Positions 5,758 to 8,087 of a DNA stretch of 8,087 nt are shown here, in pieces. The notes under the pieces are model-generated. The model worked only from the letters and a program-made list of their open reading frames with translations, was not told the origin of the DNA and made no database searches. Each line of letters begins with the position of its first letter. Within the stretch, counting starts at the first letter, position 1. The position numbers and the translations under genes are program-made. Origin of the DNA: an uncultured Clostridia bacterium (GTDB lineage Bacteria; Bacillota; Clostridia; Christensenellales; Borkfalkiaceae); NCBI GenBank assembly GCA_900548845.1, contig URMI01000038.1, forward strand, positions 1-8,087, given 5' to 3'.

Positions 5758-8087
5758 ATGGTTTACAGGATCTACGTGGAAAAGAAGGACGGGTTCGACC
5801 ATGAGGCGAAGAGCCTCCTTTCGGATGCAAGAGAGCTTCTGGAGCTTTCGGGCATCGAGCACATCCGCATCATCAACCGTTACGATGCCGAAGACATCGA
5901 AAAACCGCTCTTCGACGCCTGCGTGAAGACGGTGTTTTCCGAGCCGCAGATGGACAGAGCGACGGAAAAACTCGAACTTTCGGGCGCCAAGGTGTTCGCG
6001 GTGGAATACCTTCCCGGGCAGTTCGATCAGCGCGCCGATTCGGCGGCGCAGTGCATCCAGCTCGTTTCGAAGGGCAAGCGCCCCCTCGTGCGCACGGCAA
6101 AGCTCTATGCGGTGTACGGGAACGTCACCGAAGAGGCGCTTGCCGCCCTCAAAAAGTACGTCATCAACCCCGTGGAGAGCCGCGAGGCGAGCCTCGCTCT
6201 CCCCGAAACGCTGCACATCGCGCACCCCGTTCCCTCCGAAGTGGAGACGCTTTGCGGCTTTTTGCAGATGGAAGGGGAGGCGCTTCATGCCTTTGTTGAA
6301 AAGTACGCCCTCGCGATGGACGAGGACGACATCCGTTTCTGCCGCGACTATTTCCGCAAAGAGGGGCGCGATCCCACCCTCACGGAGATCCGCATGATCG
6401 ACACCTATTGGTCGGATCACTGCCGCCACACCACCTTCTTAACGACGGTAGACGGCGTCACCTTCGACGATCCCATGCTGCAGTCCGCTTACGAGGAGTA
6501 TCTTGCGGCGCGCAAGGAACTTGACCGCACCAAGCCTGTCAATCTGATGGACATCGGCACGCTCGCCGCAAAAGTGCTGAAAAAGCGCGGGATGCTCGAA
6601 AAGCTCGACGAATCGGAGGAGATCAACGCCTGCACCGTCAAGATCAAGGTGGATATCGACGGCAAGGCGGAGGACTGGCTGCTCCTTTTTAAGAACGAGA
6701 CGCACAATCACCCGACGGAGATCGAGCCCTTCGGCGGCGCGGCGACTTGCATCGGCGGCGCCATCCGCGATCCGCTCTCGGGCAGGAGCTACGTCTATGC
6801 CGCCATGCGCGTGACGGGCGCGGGCGATCCCCTCGTTCCCGTCCGCGATACGATGAAGGGCAAGCTCCCCCAGCGCAAGATCGTCACGACGGCTGCGGCA
6901 GGCTATTCTTCCTACGGCAACCAGATCGGCCTTGCGACGGGGCAGGTCGATGAACTCTATCACAGCGGGTATGTCGCAAAGCGCCTCGAGATCGGCGCGG
7001 TCATCGCGGCGACGCCCGCGGAGAACGTGCGGCGCGAAGTGCCGTCTCCGGGCGATCTTGTCATCCTCCTCGGCGGCAGAACGGGCCGCGACGGCTGCGG
7101 CGGCGCGACGGGCTCTTCAAAGTCGCACACGCTCGAATCGCTCACCCACTGCGGCGCGGAAGTGCAGAAGGGCAACGCGCCCGAAGAGAGAAAGCTCCAG
7201 CGCCTCTTCCGCAACAAGGAGGCGATGCTGCTCATCAAGCGCTGCAACGACTTCGGCGCGGGCGGCGTGTCCGTCGCCATCGGCGAGCTTGCCGACGGCC
7301 TTACGATCGACCTCAACGCCGTGCCCAAGAAGTACGACGGCCTCGACGGCACCGAACTTGCCATCTCCGAATCGCAGGAGCGCATGGCGGTCGTCGTCGA
7401 AGCAGATAAAGCAGAGCGCTTCATCGAACTTGCGGGCAAAGAAAATTTGGAGGCGACCGTCGTTGCCAAAGTGACGGAAGAGCCCCGCCTCGTCATGACA
7501 TGGAACGGCAAGACCATCGTCGACGTCTCGCGCGAGTTCCTGAATTCCAACGGCGCGGAAAAACATATCACGGTAGCGGCGCAGGGCTGCAAAGACTACG
7601 AGCGTCCTACGCCTCAGGACTTTGCGGAAGGGATGAAGGCGCTTGCGGGCGATCTCAACGTCTGTTCCAAGCGCGGGCTTTCCGAACGCTTCGATTCCAC
7701 CATCGGCGCGGGGACCGTCCTCATGCCCTTCGGCGGCAAATATCAGATGACTCCGCCCCAGGCGATGGTGCACCTCATCTCGGCGGAGAAGGGGCATACG
7801 GACACCGTCTCCTACATGGCGTGGGGCGGCAACCCCTATGTGACCGAAAAAAGCCCCTATCACGGCGCCTATCTTGCCGTCGTCGAGAGCGTTTGCAAGC
7901 TCATCGCGGCGGGTGCAAGCTTTGAAGACGTCTATCTCTCCTTCCAGGAGTATTTCTTAAAGCCCGGGCACGACCCCAAGCGCTGGGGCCAGCCGCTTTC
8001 GGCGCTCCTCGGCGCGTTCAAGGCGCAGCTCGATCTCGGCGTCGCCGCTATCGGCGGCAAGGACTCCATGAGCGGCACCTTCGAACA
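5758..8087 (+). CDS. purL: Phosphoribosylformylglycinamidine synthase PurL, large single-chain form (3' end beyond window)
   Basis: PurL converts FGAR to FGAM with ATP and glutamine (step 4). The reading frame is open from ATG 5758 to the window end, 776 codons plus two bases. The start follows GGAG (5747-5750) by 7 nt. The N-terminal region (MVYRIYVEKK onward) resembles the PurS-like part of large PurL. Next come the linker motif DTYWSDHCRHTTF (residues 215-227), the first AIR-synthetase-like domain with FKNETHNHPTEIEPFGGAA (311-329), LGGRTGRDGCGGATGSSKSH (438-457) and DFGAGGVSVAIGELADGL (498-515), then the start of the second half with SPYHGA and GGKDSM (766-771). The sequence recalls the clostridial single-chain form of about 1,240 residues, whose C-terminal glutaminase would lie past the edge. 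Separate purS and purQ genes are absent here, as expected for that form. Confidence 0.95.
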   Translation, partial: MVYRIYVEKKDGFDHEAKSLLSDARELLELSGIEHIRIINRYDAEDIEKPLFDACVKTVFSEPQMDRATEKLELSGAKVFAVEYLPGQFDQRADSAAQCIQLVSKGKRPLVRTAKLYAVYGNVTEEALAALKKYVINPVESREASLALPETLHIAHPVPSEVETLCGFLQMEGEALHAFVEKYALAMDEDDIRFCRDYFRKEGRDPTLTEIRMIDTYWSDHCRHTTFLTTVDGVTFDDPMLQSAYEEYLAARKELDRTKPVNLMDIGTLAAKVLKKRGMLEKLDESEEINACTVKIKVDIDGKAEDWLLLFKNETHNHPTEIEPFGGAATCIGGAIRDPLSGRSYVYAAMRVTGAGDPLVPVRDTMKGKLPQRKIVTTAAAGYSSYGNQIGLATGQVDELYHSGYVAKRLEIGAVIAATPAENVRREVPSPGDLVILLGGRTGRDGCGGATGSSKSHTLESLTHCGAEVQKGNAPEERKLQRLFRNKEAMLLIKRCNDFGAGGVSVAIGELADGLTIDLNAVPKKYDGLDGTELAISESQERMAVVVEADKAERFIELAGKENLEATVVAKVTEEPRLVMTWNGKTIVDVSREFLNSNGAEKHITVAAQGCKDYERPTPQDFAEGMKALAGDLNVCSKRGLSERFDSTIGAGTVLMPFGGKYQMTPPQAMVHLISAEKGHTDTVSYMAWGGNPYVTEKSPYHGAYLAVVESVCKLIAAGASFEDVYLSFQEYFLKPGHDPKRWGQPLSALLGAFKAQLDLGVAAIGGKDSMSGTFE

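Noticed and set aside
4482..5759. Long open frame of 425 codons on the - strand opposite purD
   Set aside because: Same cause: it lies wholly over purD, lacks recognisable motifs, and covers a gene with unmistakable ATP-grasp motifs.

Overview
This window is one stretch of a de novo purine (IMP) biosynthesis operon. Every gene is on the + strand and tightly packed. In order: the C-terminal part of purF, purM, purN, a stand-alone IMP cyclohydrolase of the archaeal PurO type, a stand-alone AICAR formyltransferase (the catalytic domain of PurH without its usual N-terminal cyclohydrolase domain), purD, and the first 776 codons of a large single-chain purL that runs off the right edge. No RNA gene, CRISPR array, transposase or other accessory gene is visible.

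The organism is most likely an anaerobic Firmicute of the Clostridia, perhaps a gut lineage known mainly from metagenomes. This is inferred from strong purine-rich Shine-Dalgarno sites, iron-sulfur-type PurF cysteines, a large one-chain PurL that resembles the clostridial form, the PurO plus separate AICAR formyltransferase arrangement, and GC-rich third codon positions. The first 13 bases match the end of the Illumina sequencing adapter. The left edge is therefore probably an untrimmed contig end, and real genomic sequence probably begins near base 14.

Layout: purF (to 665), purM (675-1712) and purN (1709-2314) form one coupled block with a 9-nt gap and a 4-nt ATGA overlap. A 173-nt gap follows, mostly filled by a 116-nt imperfect palindrome (2313-2428) that starts inside the purN stop codon. 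Next come purO (2488-3213) and the AICAR formyltransferase gene (3210-4394), coupled by another ATGA overlap. A 78-nt gap with a strong 12-bp hairpin separates them from purD (4473-5744), which is followed 13 nt later by purL (5758 onward).

Together the genes cover step 1 (PurF), step 2 (PurD), step 3 (PurN), step 4 (PurL), step 5 (PurM) and the last two steps (AICAR formyltransferase, then PurO). The middle steps (purE, purC, purB) are not here. They may lie upstream of purF, where the operon promoter and any main regulatory leader would also be expected.

No undescribed biological system stands out. The points most worth a second look are the replacement of bifunctional PurH by PurO plus a stand-alone AICAR formyltransferase that looks like the animal ATIC enzyme, and the palindromic element after purN.
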